From contig NZ_JACEOL010000007.1 of NCBI RefSeq assembly GCF_013868055.1, forward strand, positions 1 to 64,000: a stretch of DNA of 64,000 nt, written 5' to 3'. The position numbers were made by a program, and so were the translations under genes. The notes beneath the pieces were generated by a model. That model was not told the DNA's origin. It saw only the letters and a program-made list of their open reading frames with translations, and made no database searches. Numbering within the stretch: position 1 is the first letter of the stretch; each line of letters opens with the position of its first letter. Source of the DNA: Thermoactinomyces mirandus (GTDB taxonomy: Bacteria > Bacillota > Bacilli > Thermoactinomycetales > Thermoactinomycetaceae). Shown piece after piece: positions 34,426 to 45,114 of the stretch.

Positions 34426-36897
34426 ATGCAAACAGGAACGCATTTTCGAAATTACCTGTTTCGTCCGGTGGGCAACTGGTTTGGTTTGCAGAAAAGCAGG
34501 CAAAAGCGGATCATTTACCGTTTGGCAAGGATGTGGAATATCCCGATCATCCTGATGGGGGGACTGTTGGGGAGAGCAACGATCCTTGATACCGTCTCAC
34601 CATTTGCGATTGCGTATCTAGCGGTGATCTATCATATGGCCAGAAAGCAGTGGCCGGTCGTCATGTTATCCCTGATTATAGGAGCTGCAACAATTGGCAG
34701 CTTTGAAATGGCCAAAATGACAGGAAGTCTTGGGATCTACCTCATTATTCAAAAAGGCTTTGATGTCGTGGGAAAAGGACAAATCAGTTTTTCCCCTTTT
34801 GCAGTAGGGATCAGCAGTATCGTGGCCCACCTGGCCGGGTGGTGGTGGGGAGACTGGAATTCATACCAGGTGCTGCTGGCAGGGGTTGAAGTGCTGCTCA
34901 GCTTTATCCTGACGTTTATTTTTGTGCAATCCCTGCCCATCTTTACCGTAAAGAAAAAACGGATCTCCCTGCGCCAGGAAGAACTCGTCTGTCTCGTTAT
35001 ATTGATGGGTTCGGTCATGACTGGAACAATGGGATGGGAAGCGGGAGAATTAACCATTGTTAACATCATATCGCGGTATGCGATTTTGATATTGGCACTG
35101 GTCGGCGGAGGCATGATGGGATCTTCAATGGGCGTGGTTACGGGTATTATTTTGAGTTTGTCTGACACGCAGGCCATTCTGCAAATCAGTTTGCTGGCAT
35201 TTGCCGGATTGTTGGCCGGTCTGTTCAAAGAAGGGAAAAAGATTGGTGTTTCGATCGGATTTCTGCTGGGTTCTGCAATTCTCACATTGTATGATGGCGG
35301 AACTTCAGCCATGTGGCTGTCAATGCAGGAATCGGCAGTGGCGATTGTCCTGTTTCTTCTGACGCCGGATCGACTGTTTCAGTCATTGGCCCGCTATGTC
35401 CCCGGTACATTGGAAAATCATATGGCTCATCAGGAATATATCAAACGGCTCAGGGATGTTACAGCATCCAAAATGGAGAAATTCACCGAATTGTTCCAGG
35501 AACTGGCGCTGAGCTTCCGGAAAGATGTGACGAAGTACAAAAAAGAGGATGAGGATCAGGCCCAATTCTTTATCTCGGAAGTTATGGATCAAGCTTGTTC
35601 TGGATGCGGCAAGTTTGCGCAATGCTGGGAGCAAAAGGTGGTAAAAACATATCAGGGCATGATGAACCTGATGGCCCAGGTTGAGGAAAATGGAATACAG
35701 AAGCCGGCTCCGATTCCGGAGGCATGGCAGAGTTACTGTATGCGGAGTGAAAAAGTGCTGGCTTCGATTCAACGGCAGTATGCCCGATATGAGCAAAACA
35801 TCTACTGGAAAGAAAAAATGTATGAGTCCAGGCGTCTGGTATCAGACCAGCTTGCCGGTATGGCGGAAGTCATGTCCAGGCTGACCAGGGAGATTCGACA
35901 TGAAACACAGGTCCTGACAGCTCACGAAGAGCAAATCCATGAAGCGCTGGAGGAACTTGGCCTTTCCATTCAACGTGTTGATATTATTAACCTGGAAGAG
36001 GGCAAGGTGGAAATTGAAGTGATTATGCCTGAACGCAGGGGACTGGATGAGTGTAAAAAACTGGTTGCTCCACTGCTTACGGAGATTTTGGGAGAACCCA
36101 TTGCAGTTTATCGGAAAGTTGTCAGGGACGGGTCGCCTGGTGCGGTGATTACCCTGGGATCAGCACAACGTTATGAGATGAAAACCGGTGCTTCTTTTGC
36201 TGCAAAAGGTGGAGGCATTATTTCCGGAGACAGTTATTGCTACATGAATTTGGGGACGGGAAAATACGCAGTGGCACTGTCTGACGGGATGGGGAACGGA
36301 CAGCGGGCACAGGAAGAAAGCAGTGCGGCATTGAAACTGTTGCGCCGTCTCCTGCTAGCCGGGATGAATGAAGAGCGGGCTGTGGATACGGTCAACTCCA
36401 TATTAAGTTTGCGTTCAGCGGATGAAATGTTCGCGACGATTGATCTGGCAATGGTCGATTTAAATTCAGCGAAAGGGCGATTCATGAAAATCGGTTCGAC
36501 CCCGGGTTTCATCAAGCGGGGCAAAAAAGTGCTTACCCTGTCTGCTTCAAACCCTCCGATCGGCATCCTGAACAATATCGAATTTGAACCGATCGAGATG
36601 CAACTGCAGCCTGGGGACATGATTATTCTGATGACAGACGGTGTTTATGACGCCCCGCATCATGCAGTAAATAAAGACGCGTTTATGATCCGTCTGATCA
36701 GGGAAATAGATACCAAGGATCCCCAGGGGTTTGCCGACTGTCTGCTGGAGAAAATGGTTCGGTATCATGAAGGGCGGATTATGGATGATATGACGATTGT
36801 CGTATCTAAAGTTGAAAAGCATGCTCCTGAGTGGTCCACGATTCGTATGCCGGGAGTAAAAAAACTGGTACGTCCGCAGGCAATCAGGAATGTCTGA
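34426..36897 (+). CDS. spoIIE: Stage II sporulation protein E
   Basis: Membrane phosphatase that dephosphorylates SpoIIAA and so activates sigma-F at the asymmetric septum. The N-terminal third holds about ten hydrophobic segments, the middle binds FtsZ, and the C-terminus is a PP2C phosphatase (SGDSYCYMNLGTGKYAVALSDGMGNG, split here; DMIILMTDGVYD; MDDMTIVVSKV). The length is about 823 residues. ATG 34426 is used because gcgaggtgag precedes it and the promoter lies only just upstream of the GTG at 34396. Confidence 0.96.
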   Translation: MQTGTHFRNYLFRPVGNWFGLQKSRQKRIIYRLARMWNIPIILMGGLLGRATILDTVSPFAIAYLAVIYHMARKQWPVVMLSLIIGAATIGSFEMAKMTGSLGIYLIIQKGFDVVGKGQISFSPFAVGISSIVAHLAGWWWGDWNSYQVLLAGVEVLLSFILTFIFVQSLPIFTVKKKRISLRQEELVCLVILMGSVMTGTMGWEAGELTIVNIISRYAILILALVGGGMMGSSMGVVTGIILSLSDTQAILQISLLAFAGLLAGLFKEGKKIGVSIGFLLGSAILTLYDGGTSAMWLSMQESAVAIVLFLLTPDRLFQSLARYVPGTLENHMAHQEYIKRLRDVTASKMEKFTELFQELALSFRKDVTKYKKEDEDQAQFFISEVMDQACSGCGKFAQCWEQKVVKTYQGMMNLMAQVEENGIQKPAPIPEAWQSYCMRSEKVLASIQRQYARYEQNIYWKEKMYESRRLVSDQLAGMAEVMSRLTREIRHETQVLTAHEEQIHEALEELGLSIQRVDIINLEEGKVEIEVIMPERRGLDECKKLVAPLLTEILGEPIAVYRKVVRDGSPGAVITLGSAQRYEMKTGASFAAKGGGIISGDSYCYMNLGTGKYAVALSDGMGNGQRAQEESSAALKLLRRLLLAGMNEERAVDTVNSILSLRSADEMFATIDLAMVDLNSAKGRFMKIGSTPGFIKRGKKVLTLSASNPPIGILNNIEFEPIEMQLQPGDMIILMTDGVYDAPHHAVNKDAFMIRLIREIDTKDPQGFADCLLEKMVRYHEGRIMDDMTIVVSKVEKHAPEWSTIRMPGVKKLVRPQAIRNV

Positions 36898-36986
36898 GTC
36901 TTGTGCGGGCAATTCCGATATGTGTTATAAAATTGCCTCCCTCCATAAAAAAGGATATGATGGAGGAGGGTAGAATAATTAATAAA

Positions 36987-37013
36987 CCCGGGGGGCATCC
37001 CGGGCCTTTCTTT
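36987..37013 (+). terminator. Terminator-like hairpin after spoIIE
   Basis: Stem cccggg with cccggg around a six-base loop, followed by cctttctttt. Confidence 0.65.
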
Positions 37014-37031
37014 TATAAGGGGAAGATGATA

Positions 37032-38489
37032 TTGTTCCTGGAACGGCTTCAAAAAGAAATTGAGTCGAGAGGATTGATCAAACAGAATGATCACATATTG
37101 GTTGGAGTTTCCGGCGGTCCGGATTCCATGGCTCTGCTCTATTCCCTGAAACAGTTGGAGCAGGTTCTTGGTTTTCGGGCTTTTGCAGTTCATGTCAATC
37201 ACCATTTGCGGGACGAAGAAAGTGATGAAGATGAGAAATATGTAACCCTTTGTGCGCAAAACTGGGGAATTTCCATCGATGTGGTTCATGTGGATGTGCC
37301 GGGTGAATTGAAACGGCAGGGGGGGAACAAACAGGCGCTTGCCCGCCGTTTGCGTTATCAGGCGTTTAAACAGGTGGCGGATAAGAGAAAAGTCAACCGA
37401 TTGGCATTGGCACATCACGCCGACGACCAAATGGAAACGGTCATGATGCGCCTGATCCGCGGAACCGGCATAAAAGGGCTTGCCGGTATGGAATGGGTGA
37501 GAAGATGGGAGAATTATGTGTTAATCCGTCCGTTTCTTGAATTTACCAAAGAAGAAATCATCGCTTTTTGTAAAGAAAACAGCATCATGTACCGTGAAGA
37601 CTCCAGCAACCGGTCGTCCGTCTATACACGGAATCGTATTCGTCAGGAATTGATTCCTTTATTAAAGACGTTTAATCCCCGGGTTGAAGAAGCGATCCTG
37701 AAGTTATCTGAATTGATCCGCGAAGAAGAAAAAGAATGGGAACACCTGGTAAACCAGGCGTTTAACCAGGTTGTTGCAGGCAAAACTGAAAACAGTTACG
37801 TTCTCGACCTTTCAAGCTTTCTTCACCTGTCGGTTGCTTTACAAAGAAGAGTGGTTAAACTAATATTAAGTTATCTTTGCCATCAAGAAGTAACGGAACT
37901 TTCTCTTGACAAGGTAGATCAAGTTCGGAATCTGGCCAAAAACCAAAATCCGTCCGCGATGATCCATCTGTTTAAAGAGATTGTGGCTGAACGGGTGTAT
38001 GGCAAGCTGATTATCAAAAAAATGTCTTTAACGCCAGATGATGCTGAATTAAAGCATGAAATGCAGAAATTTATTTGGTTACCCCGTTTCGGGACAGCTT
38101 CATTGCCGGGATTCTTGGGTACAATGGAAATAATAGAGTCTGACCAACCCATACATAGACTAAGGAATGCCTGTGACAAGGCCGTTTTTGACCTGGATCT
38201 CCTCAAGGACCCGCTTTATGTCCGTGTACGGCAACCTGGAGATAAAATGCGCTGTTCAGGTATGAGCGGAAGAAAAAAAGTAAAAAGCTTAATGATGGAA
38301 GCAAAAATTCCCAGAAAGCTGAGAGCAAGATATCCGATTGTGGGATCCGGAGATGAATTGATCTGGATTCCCGGAGTGAAAAGGTCAGACAGGGCACCCG
38401 TTACATCAAAGACTTCACGTTTTCTTTACTTGTTATGGGATCTTGAGGTTCCGTCAGAAATAATTGATGGGATCAATTGTGGAGGTTAG
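37032..38489 (+). CDS. tilS: tRNA(Ile)-lysidine synthase
   Basis: Converts the wobble C of tRNA-Ile2 to lysidine, changing its decoding from AUG to AUA. The PP-loop motif is [35 protein letters not shown] is the second family motif; the C-terminal domain contains [11 protein letters not shown]. About 485 residues. TTG 37032 is eight bases from aagggga (37017-37023); ATG 37026 is also in frame but only two bases from it. It is followed closely by hpt, the usual pair. Confidence 0.93.
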   Translation: MFLERLQKEIESRGLIKQNDHILVGVSGGPDSMALLYSLKQLEQVLGFRAFAVHVNHHLRDEESDEDEKYVTLCAQNWGISIDVVHVDVPGELKRQGGNKQALARRLRYQAFKQVADKRKVNRLALAHHADDQMETVMMRLIRGTGIKGLAGMEWVRRWENYVLIRPFLEFTKEEIIAFCKENSIMYREDSSNRSSVYTRNRIRQELIPLLKTFNPRVEEAILKLSELIREEEKEWEHLVNQAFNQVVAGKTENSYVLDLSSFLHLSVALQRRVVKLILSYLCHQEVTELSLDKVDQVRNLAKNQNPSAMIHLFKEIVAERVYGKLIIKKMSLTPDDAELKHEMQKFIWLPRFGTASLPGFLGTMEIIESDQPIHRLRNACDKAVFDLDLLKDPLYVRVRQPGDKMRCSGMSGRKKVKSLMMEAKIPRKLRARYPIVGSGDELIWIPGVKRSDRAPVTSKTSRFLYLLWDLEVPSEIIDGINCGG

Positions 38490-38500
38490 GAGGATTCATT

Positions 38501-39040
38501 GTGTATGAAGATATTGCAGAAACACTGCTTACAAAAGAGCAAATTCAGAAAAAGGTACAGGAACTGGGGAGGATTGTATCCGAGGAGTATAAAGGCTTAA
38601 ACCCGCTATGCATCTGTGTGTTAAAAGGTGCTGTCCCGTTTATGGCAGACTTGATCAGGGAAATGACAATCCCGATTGAAGTGGATTTTATGGCTGTTTC
38701 AAGCTATGGTAATTCTACCACATCTTCCGGCGTTGTAAGAATTATGAAAGATTTGGAGACATCGATCGAAGGACGTCATGTCCTGATTGTCGAAGATATT
38801 ATTGATTCCGGCTTGACGCTCAGCTACCTGGTTGAATTGCTGAAAGGAAGGAAAGCGGCATCGGTGAAAATCATTACCATGCTGGATAAACCGGAACGCC
38901 GTAAAGTAGACCTGAGGCCTGATTATAGTGGTTTTACGATTCCTGATGCTTTTGTCGTCGGTTATGGCTTGGACTATGCGGAGAAATATCGAAACCTCCC
39001 ATACATAGGCATTCTTAAGAAAGAGGTTTACACACGCTAG
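38501..39040 (+). CDS. hpt: Hypoxanthine phosphoribosyltransferase
   Basis: Purine salvage enzyme that makes IMP or GMP from hypoxanthine or guanine and PRPP. The PRPP loop is [18 protein letters not shown], with [13 protein letters not shown] and [17 protein letters not shown] as the other motifs. 179 residues. GTG 38501 is preferred, eight bases from taggagg (38487-38493); a TTG at 38477 precedes that site. It lies between tilS and ftsH as in Bacillus. Confidence 0.95.
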   Translation: MYEDIAETLLTKEQIQKKVQELGRIVSEEYKGLNPLCICVLKGAVPFMADLIREMTIPIEVDFMAVSSYGNSTTSSGVVRIMKDLETSIEGRHVLIVEDIIDSGLTLSYLVELLKGRKAASVKIITMLDKPERRKVDLRPDYSGFTIPDAFVVGYGLDYAEKYRNLPYIGILKKEVYTR

Positions 39041-39114
39041 ATCCTTTGGATTTTGTTGAGAATTATTTGCTTGCTATGATAAAATGATACAAGTGGATTG
39101 AGAGGAGGCCAGGG

Positions 39115-41145
39115 ATGAAAAACTACTTCCTCAGAAATGGAGTATTATATATTATCCTCATCCTTGTAACCATCGCGGTTGTAAATATGTTTGCCAACCC
39201 GGCAACAGATACAAACCAGTTAAGTTATGATCAGTACAGAAAACAATTGATGGCCAATCAACTGACGGACATCAAAGTGCAATTGGATGGGGGTACTTAT
39301 TATATCGAGGGTAAGTTTAAAAACCAGCCCAATAAATCTTTTGTAACACGCGGACCAGCTGACTATGGTTCAACGGTTCTGACTGATTTGCAAAAGGCAA
39401 ATGTAAAGGTTACTTATGAAAAGCCTAAAGGTGACTCGATCTGGATCACCTTATTTACTTACATCATACCTTTTGTTGTCATTCTTTTCCTTTTCTTCTT
39501 CCTGTTGAATCAAGCGCAAGGCGGCGGAAGCCGTGTCATGAACTTTGGCAAAAGCAAAGCCAAGTTGTATAACGAAGAAAAAAGGCGGGTTACTTTTGAT
39601 GATGTGGCAGGTGCAGATGAGGAAAAAGCTGAACTTGTTGAAATAGTTGATTTCCTGAAAGATAACCGGCGTTATGCGCAGATGGGGGCGCGGATTCCGA
39701 AAGGGGTGCTTTTGGTCGGCCCTCCGGGAACCGGGAAAACACTTTTGGCAAGGGCTGTTGCAGGAGAAGCGAAAGTTCCCTTCTTTTCCATCAGCGGTTC
39801 CGACTTTGTGGAAATGTTTGTTGGTGTTGGGGCGTCCCGTGTTCGTGATTTGTTTGAACAGGCAAAGAAAAATGCACCATGTATAATCTTTATTGATGAG
39901 ATTGATGCAGTTGGACGTCAGCGCGGTGCCGGTCTTGGCGGTGGTCACGATGAACGTGAACAAACACTGAACCAGTTGCTTGTGGAAATGGACGGTTTCG
40001 ATGTCAATGCCGGAATTATCATAATGGCTGCGACAAACAGACCGGATATTCTTGACCCTGCCCTGTTGCGTCCCGGCCGCTTTGACCGTCAGATTCTCGT
40101 GAATCGGCCCGATGTCAAAGGACGGGAAGCGGTATTAAAAGTTCATGCACGCAACAAACCGCTTGCAGATGATGTGAAATTGAAAGTCATTGCCCAGCGG
40201 ACGACCGGATTCTCCGGGGCGGATCTGGAAAATCTGTTAAACGAAGCTGCACTTCTTGCTGCAAGATATAATAAGAAGAAGATCTCGATGGAAGAAATCG
40301 ATGAAGCAGTTGATCGTGTGATTGCAGGTCCCCAGAAGAAAAGCCGGGTCTTTAGCCAGAAGGAACGCAAAATTGTCGCCTACCATGAATCCGGGCATGT
40401 GCTTTGCGGATATTATCTGGCTAATGCCGATATTGTCCATAAAGTTACCATTATTCCACGTGGTCAGGCTGGCGGCTATGCAATGATGCTGCCAAAAGAA
40501 GACCGGTATCTTGCAACGAAAAACGAATTGCTGGACCGGGTAACCGGACTGCTTGGAGGACGCGTTGCCGAAGAGATTGTTTTTGGTGAAGTAAGTACGG
40601 GTGCCAGCAACGACTTTGAAAAAGCGACCGGAATTGTCCGTTCCATGATTACCGAATATGGCATGAGCGAACGGCTGGCTACTATGACATTTGGACGTTC
40701 TCAGGGACAGGTGTTCCTGGGACGTGATCTTGGACATGAGTCCAATTACAGTGACAAAGTGGCTTATGAGATTGATTCCGAAATGCAGGATTTGGTTCGT
40801 TCCTGCTACAATCGGGCGAAAAACCTGCTCCTGGAACATCGCGACAAACTGGAACTGCTGGCTCAAACTTTGCTGGACCGGGAAACTCTGGATGAGGAAC
40901 AGATTAAGCAGCTTATTGAGAATGGGAAAATAGAAGATAAAGATCAAGTCAAAGTAAACATCCAATCCAAGGAAGATGTTTCCACCAATACAAAAGAGTC
41001 TGAAAAACAGGATGACACTTCCCGGACTCAATCTGACGTACTTCCCAATAGTTCCGGCAACGGGTTAAACAAGGAGGAATCCGGTTCCGCCATAAATCCT
41101 TTCATTGACAACGATCCGGTAAATCACGACCAAGATAAAAAATAA
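39115..41145 (+). CDS. ftsH: ATP-dependent zinc metalloprotease FtsH
   Basis: Membrane-bound AAA+ protease for quality control and regulation. Two N-terminal transmembrane segments (about residues 8-26 and 112-131) flank an external domain. The AAA module has Walker A in [16 protein letters not shown], Walker B in [12 protein letters not shown] and the second region of homology. The zinc motif HESGH lies near residue 425. The C-terminal tail after about residue 610 is hydrophilic and unlike other species. 676 residues. The ribosome site is gagagga. Confidence 0.97.
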   Translation: MKNYFLRNGVLYIILILVTIAVVNMFANPATDTNQLSYDQYRKQLMANQLTDIKVQLDGGTYYIEGKFKNQPNKSFVTRGPADYGSTVLTDLQKANVKVTYEKPKGDSIWITLFTYIIPFVVILFLFFFLLNQAQGGGSRVMNFGKSKAKLYNEEKRRVTFDDVAGADEEKAELVEIVDFLKDNRRYAQMGARIPKGVLLVGPPGTGKTLLARAVAGEAKVPFFSISGSDFVEMFVGVGASRVRDLFEQAKKNAPCIIFIDEIDAVGRQRGAGLGGGHDEREQTLNQLLVEMDGFDVNAGIIIMAATNRPDILDPALLRPGRFDRQILVNRPDVKGREAVLKVHARNKPLADDVKLKVIAQRTTGFSGADLENLLNEAALLAARYNKKKISMEEIDEAVDRVIAGPQKKSRVFSQKERKIVAYHESGHVLCGYYLANADIVHKVTIIPRGQAGGYAMMLPKEDRYLATKNELLDRVTGLLGGRVAEEIVFGEVSTGASNDFEKATGIVRSMITEYGMSERLATMTFGRSQGQVFLGRDLGHESNYSDKVAYEIDSEMQDLVRSCYNRAKNLLLEHRDKLELLAQTLLDRETLDEEQIKQLIENGKIEDKDQVKVNIQSKEDVSTNTKESEKQDDTSRTQSDVLPNSSGNGLNKEESGSAINPFIDNDPVNHDQDKK

Positions 41146-41154
41146 ACCACTGTT

Positions 41155-41183
41155 AAAAAAGAGGCGGGTGACGCCTCTTTTTT
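41155..41183 (+). terminator. Intrinsic terminator after ftsH
   Basis: Perfect stem (aaaaaagaggcg with cgcctcttttt) around a five-base loop; the distal arm supplies the T tract. Confidence 0.92.
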
Positions 41184-41278
41184 CAGGAGTTCAATAAAAT
41201 AAAGATGAAAGGATCATGTAAAAGGAATTGACTGTTGTATAATGGAAAACATAAACATGGTTGAAGCAGGTGGAGAAC

Positions 41279-42058
41279 TTGGGCAGAAAACTGTTATTAG
41301 TTATGGATGTTGGAAACACGAATATTGTGTTGGGGGTATATCATCAGCAAAAACTCCTGTACCACTGGCGTTTGCATACAGACCGCAATGCGACTGAAGA
41401 TGAGTATGGCATGCAGTTGAAAAATTTGTTGTCAGATAAAAATGTAAGAACGGGAGAAATTGAGGGAGTGATTCTGTCATCGGTTGTCCCGCCGCTTACC
41501 TTTGCTTTGCGTAAAATGGTTGAAAAATATTTCCATCGGACTCCGCTCGTCCTGGGGCCTGGAGTAAAAACCGGTCTGAATATAAAATACGATAATCCGC
41601 GGGAGGTGGGGGCAGACCGGATTGCCAACGCTGTTGCCGGCATTAAGATATATGGTCCTCCGCTGGTGATTGTTGATTTTGGAACCGCAACTACTTTCTG
41701 TTATATCGATGAGGACGGCAACTATCTTGGCGGAGCCATAGCCCCCGGAATCAACATTTCGGCGGAAGCCTTGTACCAGCGGGCGGCAAAACTGACAAGA
41801 GTGGAAATTGCAAGGCCGGATTCAGTGGTTGGAAAAAATACGATTCAATCGATGCAAGCCGGAATATACTATGGTTATGTGGGAGTTATTGATGAAATCG
41901 TTTCCCGCATGGAAAAACTGTTTGTCCAACGTCCCAAGGTGATTGCTACAGGAGGGTTAGCTCCATTAATCAGTGGTGATACGAAAACAATTGATGAAGT
42001 CAATCCTTTTTTAACTCTTGAAGGGCTGAAATTGATTTACGAACGAAATGTAAAATAA
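41279..42058 (+). CDS. coaX: Type III pantothenate kinase
   Basis: First enzyme of coenzyme A synthesis, phosphorylating pantothenate. The acetate-kinase-like fold motifs are seen: [43 protein letters not shown] and [11 protein letters not shown]. About 260 residues. The start is uncertain: TTG 41279 follows aggtggag closely (three bases); TTG 41261 has no site and ATG 41303 would shorten the first strand. Position between ftsH and hslO is conserved. Confidence 0.93.
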   Translation: MGRKLLLVMDVGNTNIVLGVYHQQKLLYHWRLHTDRNATEDEYGMQLKNLLSDKNVRTGEIEGVILSSVVPPLTFALRKMVEKYFHRTPLVLGPGVKTGLNIKYDNPREVGADRIANAVAGIKIYGPPLVIVDFGTATTFCYIDEDGNYLGGAIAPGINISAEALYQRAAKLTRVEIARPDSVVGKNTIQSMQAGIYYGYVGVIDEIVSRMEKLFVQRPKVIATGGLAPLISGDTKTIDEVNPFLTLEGLKLIYERNVK

Positions 42059-42064
42059 ATAGGA

Positions 42065-42102
42065 TAAAAAAGGGGCTTCTTGCGACAAGGGGTTCCTTTT
42101 TT
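42065..42102 (+). terminator. Terminator-like hairpin between coaX and hslO
   Basis: Long stem aaaaagg...ccttttt continuing through wobble pairs to a cga loop (cttcttg with caagggg). It ends just before the hslO ribosome site. Confidence 0.6.
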
Positions 42103-42117
42103 AATAGGAGGGAATTG

Positions 42118-42990
42118 GTGAATATGGAGGATTATGCAATTCGGGCAATTTCGGCAGATGGCCAAGTGCGTGGCTTTGCTGCACTTACCACCAGTCTGGT
42201 TCAGGAATTGCAACGTCGCCATCATACTTTCCCCGTAGTGAGTGCCGCGCTGGGAAGGGTGGCGACCATGGGAGCAATAATGGGGCTTACCTTGAAAGAG
42301 GAAAGGCATAAAGTGCTTATTCGCATTGAAGGGGATGGGCCAATCGGAAAGATTATGGTGGATGCAGATGGTCAGGGGCATGTGCGCGGATTTGTAGATA
42401 ACCCGCAGGTAGAGGGCAATCAGGATTATAAACTGGATGTGGCTTCAGCTGTAGGCAAAGGGATGCTTTATGTAGTAAAAGACCTTGGTTTAAAAGAACC
42501 ATACCGCGGTGTCTCACCCATAATTTCGGGAGAACTTGGGGAAGATTTCACCTATTATTTTACGACATCGGAACAAACGCCTTCTTCTGTCGGGTTGGGT
42601 GTATTGGTAAAAGGAGCAGACATTCTTGCGGCAGGTGGATATATGATTCAGGTTATACCCGGGATTACGGACGAAAAGATCCAACGTCTGGAACGGCAAA
42701 TTACCAAACTGGATTCGATATCGGAGCGGTTAAAAAACGGGAAAACTCTCGAAGAAATGCTGTGCTTTTTAATCGGGGAGGATATGGAAATCCTGGACAA
42801 AATCCCGGTTCGATTTCAATGCAATTGTTCCCGGGAACGATCCAGGGCGATGCTGCGGTCACTTGGCAAAGAGGAATTGCTATCCATTTTGGATGAACTG
42901 GGACAAGCGGAGGTCACCTGCCACTTTTGCAATGAAACATATTTGTTTGATGAAGACCAAATAAAAAGTATTTTAAAAGAAATTGTTTGA
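42118..42990 (+). CDS. hslO: Hsp33 redox-regulated chaperone
   Basis: Holdase chaperone activated by oxidative stress through a C-terminal zinc switch. The four zinc cysteines are in CNC (about residue 236) and CHFC (about residue 269). The core motif IKGEGPIG is seen here as IEGDGPIGKIMVDADGQGHVRG. About 290 residues. GTG 42118 is five bases from aggaggg (42106-42112); ATG 42124 is also possible. Between hslO and cysK there is no yacD homologue. Confidence 0.94.
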   Translation: MNMEDYAIRAISADGQVRGFAALTTSLVQELQRRHHTFPVVSAALGRVATMGAIMGLTLKEERHKVLIRIEGDGPIGKIMVDADGQGHVRGFVDNPQVEGNQDYKLDVASAVGKGMLYVVKDLGLKEPYRGVSPIISGELGEDFTYYFTTSEQTPSSVGLGVLVKGADILAAGGYMIQVIPGITDEKIQRLERQITKLDSISERLKNGKTLEEMLCFLIGEDMEILDKIPVRFQCNCSRERSRAMLRSLGKEELLSILDELGQAEVTCHFCNETYLFDEDQIKSILKEIV

Positions 42991-43064
42991 CAATTACCAT
43001 TCATTGTTGATATTATGTAATCAATAAATCCTATAAGTTTACTCGGAATAGGAGGCTTTTACAA

Positions 43065-43988
43065 ATGCGGGTTGGTAACAATATTCTTGAACTGATTGGT
43101 GAAACACCTCTCGTAAAGTTGAACAGGATTGTTGGAAAATCGGATGCCGATGTTTATTTGAAACTGGAATATTTTAATCCGGGTGGCAGTGTCAAGGACA
43201 GGATTGCTCTTAGCATGATTGAAGGGGCCGAAAAACGGGGAGAACTGAAACCGGGTTCCACAATCCTGGAACCAACCAGTGGAAATACAGGAATAGGGTT
43301 GGCGATGGTTGCAGCCGCAAAAGGGTATCGGGCCATATTGGTGATGCCGGATACGATGAGTTTGGAGCGGAGAAACCTGTTGAAAGCCTATGGGGCAGAA
43401 CTTGTACTTACACCGGGTGCGGAAGGGATGAAAGGCGCAATTAACAAAGCGGAGGAAATCAAGAAACAGAATCCGGATTATTTTGTCCCGCAGCAATTTG
43501 AAAATCCTGATAACGTAAAAGCGCATCTTGAAACAACGGCCAGGGAAATCGTCGAACAAACCGGTGGAGAACTGGATGCGTTTGTTGCGGGTATCGGTAC
43601 AGGTGGTACGATTACAGGGGTAGGCAGAGTATTGAAGGAAAACAATCGTGATGTTCATATTGTCGCTGTTGAACCGTCCAGTTCTCCGGTTTTATCTGGT
43701 GGAAAACCGGGACCGCACAAAATCCAGGGGATCGGTGCAGGATTTGTACCTGGCATTCTCGATACGGAAATATATGATGAAATTCTTAAAATCGGCAATG
43801 AAGAAGCGTTTGAGTGGGCACGTCGCGCGGCGCGGGAGGAAGGCATCCTTGTCGGAATTTCCTCTGGAGCAACCATCGCGGCTGCAATCAAAATTGCCCG
43901 CCGCCTGGGTGAAGGCAAAAAAGTGCTCGCGATCGTGGCAAGCAGTGGAGAACGTTATTTGACCACGCCCCTGTTTCAGTTCGATTAA
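43065..43988 (+). CDS. cysK: Cysteine synthase A
   Basis: PLP enzyme that makes cysteine from O-acetylserine and sulfide. The PLP lysine is in [15 protein letters not shown] (about residue 41), the phosphate/substrate loop is [15 protein letters not shown], and [16 protein letters not shown] binds the PLP phosphate. 307 residues. The ribosome site is aggagg. It is followed by an intrinsic terminator, so it is probably monocistronic or the end of a unit from hslO. Confidence 0.96.
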   Translation: MRVGNNILELIGETPLVKLNRIVGKSDADVYLKLEYFNPGGSVKDRIALSMIEGAEKRGELKPGSTILEPTSGNTGIGLAMVAAAKGYRAILVMPDTMSLERRNLLKAYGAELVLTPGAEGMKGAINKAEEIKKQNPDYFVPQQFENPDNVKAHLETTAREIVEQTGGELDAFVAGIGTGGTITGVGRVLKENNRDVHIVAVEPSSSPVLSGGKPGPHKIQGIGAGFVPGILDTEIYDEILKIGNEEAFEWARRAAREEGILVGISSGATIAAAIKIARRLGEGKKVLAIVASSGERYLTTPLFQFD

Positions 43989-44129
43989 ATTCAAGCAAAT
44001 TCCGGAGCCAGAGAGCAGGTTGTAATCGACGAGGATGGAAAAAACTGATTACAAAGGCAAGTTCCTTATGCGATCAGAGGCGAAAAAAGTCCCGAAAATT
44101 GTTTTTCAGTATATAATTTTTCTGTACTT

Positions 44130-44162
44130 AAGCTATCCTTTTAAACAAGGATAGCTTTTTTT
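44130..44162 (+). terminator. Intrinsic terminator downstream of cysK
   Basis: Perfect eleven-base stem (aagctatcctt with aaggatagctt) and seven T residues. It is 140 bases after the cysK stop; no gene is seen in between. Confidence 0.92.
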
Positions 44163-44260
44163 GGCATGATCAATGATGGGGATGAAGATTCAATGCCCAT
44201 GTGTTAAAATAATGTGATTAGAAGAGCTTAGTTTGATGAGAATGAGAGGAGATGAGACGA

Positions 44261-44836
44261 GTGATCCTGGTCGTAGATAATTACGATTCTTTTACTTACA
44301 ACTTGGTGCAGTATTTGGGTGAACTAGGTGAAGAGATCGAAGTCGTACGCAACGATACAATTACCGTCGATGAAATAAATGAGAGAAAACCAGAGAAGAT
44401 TGTTTTATCTCCCGGTCCTGGAACTCCTGACCAAGCCGGGATTTGTCTGGATTTAATCAAATCGTTGAGCGGGCAAGTTCCCATCTTGGGGGTCTGCTTG
44501 GGACATCAGGCGATTGCACAGGCATTTGGAGGAAAAGTGATTCAGGCGAACCGGCTCATGCATGGAAAAACCTCCCGGGTAAGCCATGACGGACGCAGCA
44601 TTTTTCAGGGAATTCCCTCACCCATTACGGTGGCCCGTTATCATTCCCTGATTGTCAGTAGTCGTCACTTAAGCAATGAATTGGAGATCAGTGCCGAAAC
44701 CGATCAGGGAGAGATTATGGCAATTCGCCATCGTTATCTCCCGATTGAAGGGGTACAATTTCATCCGGAATCGATATTGAGCGAATATGGGCGGCAAATT
44801 CTCGCCAATTTTATTCAGGTAAAGACAACTGTGTAA
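44261..44836 (+). CDS. pabA: Aminodeoxychorismate/anthranilate synthase glutaminase subunit
   Basis: Class I glutamine amidotransferase that supplies ammonia for p-aminobenzoate, and possibly anthranilate, synthesis. The sequence VDNYDSFTYNLVQYLGELGEE is the family N-terminus (quoted here as VDNYDSFTYNLVQYLG). The nucleophile cysteine is in GVCLGHQAIAQAFGG and the His-Glu pair in GVQFHPESI. About 191 residues. GTG 44261 is nine bases from gagaggag and gives MILVVDNYDSF, matching the B. subtilis start; ATG 44252 abuts the site. The expected partners pabB and pabC are not next to it. Confidence 0.93.
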   Translation: MILVVDNYDSFTYNLVQYLGELGEEIEVVRNDTITVDEINERKPEKIVLSPGPGTPDQAGICLDLIKSLSGQVPILGVCLGHQAIAQAFGGKVIQANRLMHGKTSRVSHDGRSIFQGIPSPITVARYHSLIVSSRHLSNELEISAETDQGEIMAIRHRYLPIEGVQFHPESILSEYGRQILANFIQVKTTV

Positions 44837-44967
44837 TCATTCTGGATGGCATCTTCCGGGCCATTCCACCAAAGTATCAGACCCAGAATAACCAATTAAA
44901 CAGTCACTCGGCAGAGAGGATCTGACGTTTTCCTTCTGCATAACGATGGAGACTGACTCAAGATGGC

Positions 44968-44999
44968 TTGCTGGCAAAAAATTGTCAGCAAACTTTTTT
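44968..44999 (+). terminator. Intrinsic terminator after pabA
   Basis: Stem ttgctggcaa with ttgtcagcaa (one wobble), followed by six T residues. It lies 130 bases after the pabA stop and separates it from folP. Confidence 0.85.
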
Positions 45000-45114
45000 G
45001 TTATAGATCAAAAATCAGCGCCGTCCTGTTGATCAGAACAGAATAAATGTCCCTAACTGTTTCAAATGAAAGATGTCACCTCAAACATCCATGAATTGAG
45101 CGAGAGGAGCAACG

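Noticed and set aside
36765-37430. 221-codon reading frame antisense to the spoIIE-tilS junction
   Set aside because: Overlaps conserved parts of both sense genes and has no translation signals.
40237-41031. 264-codon reading frame antisense to ftsH
   Set aside because: Complement of the FtsH protease domain; no independent evidence.
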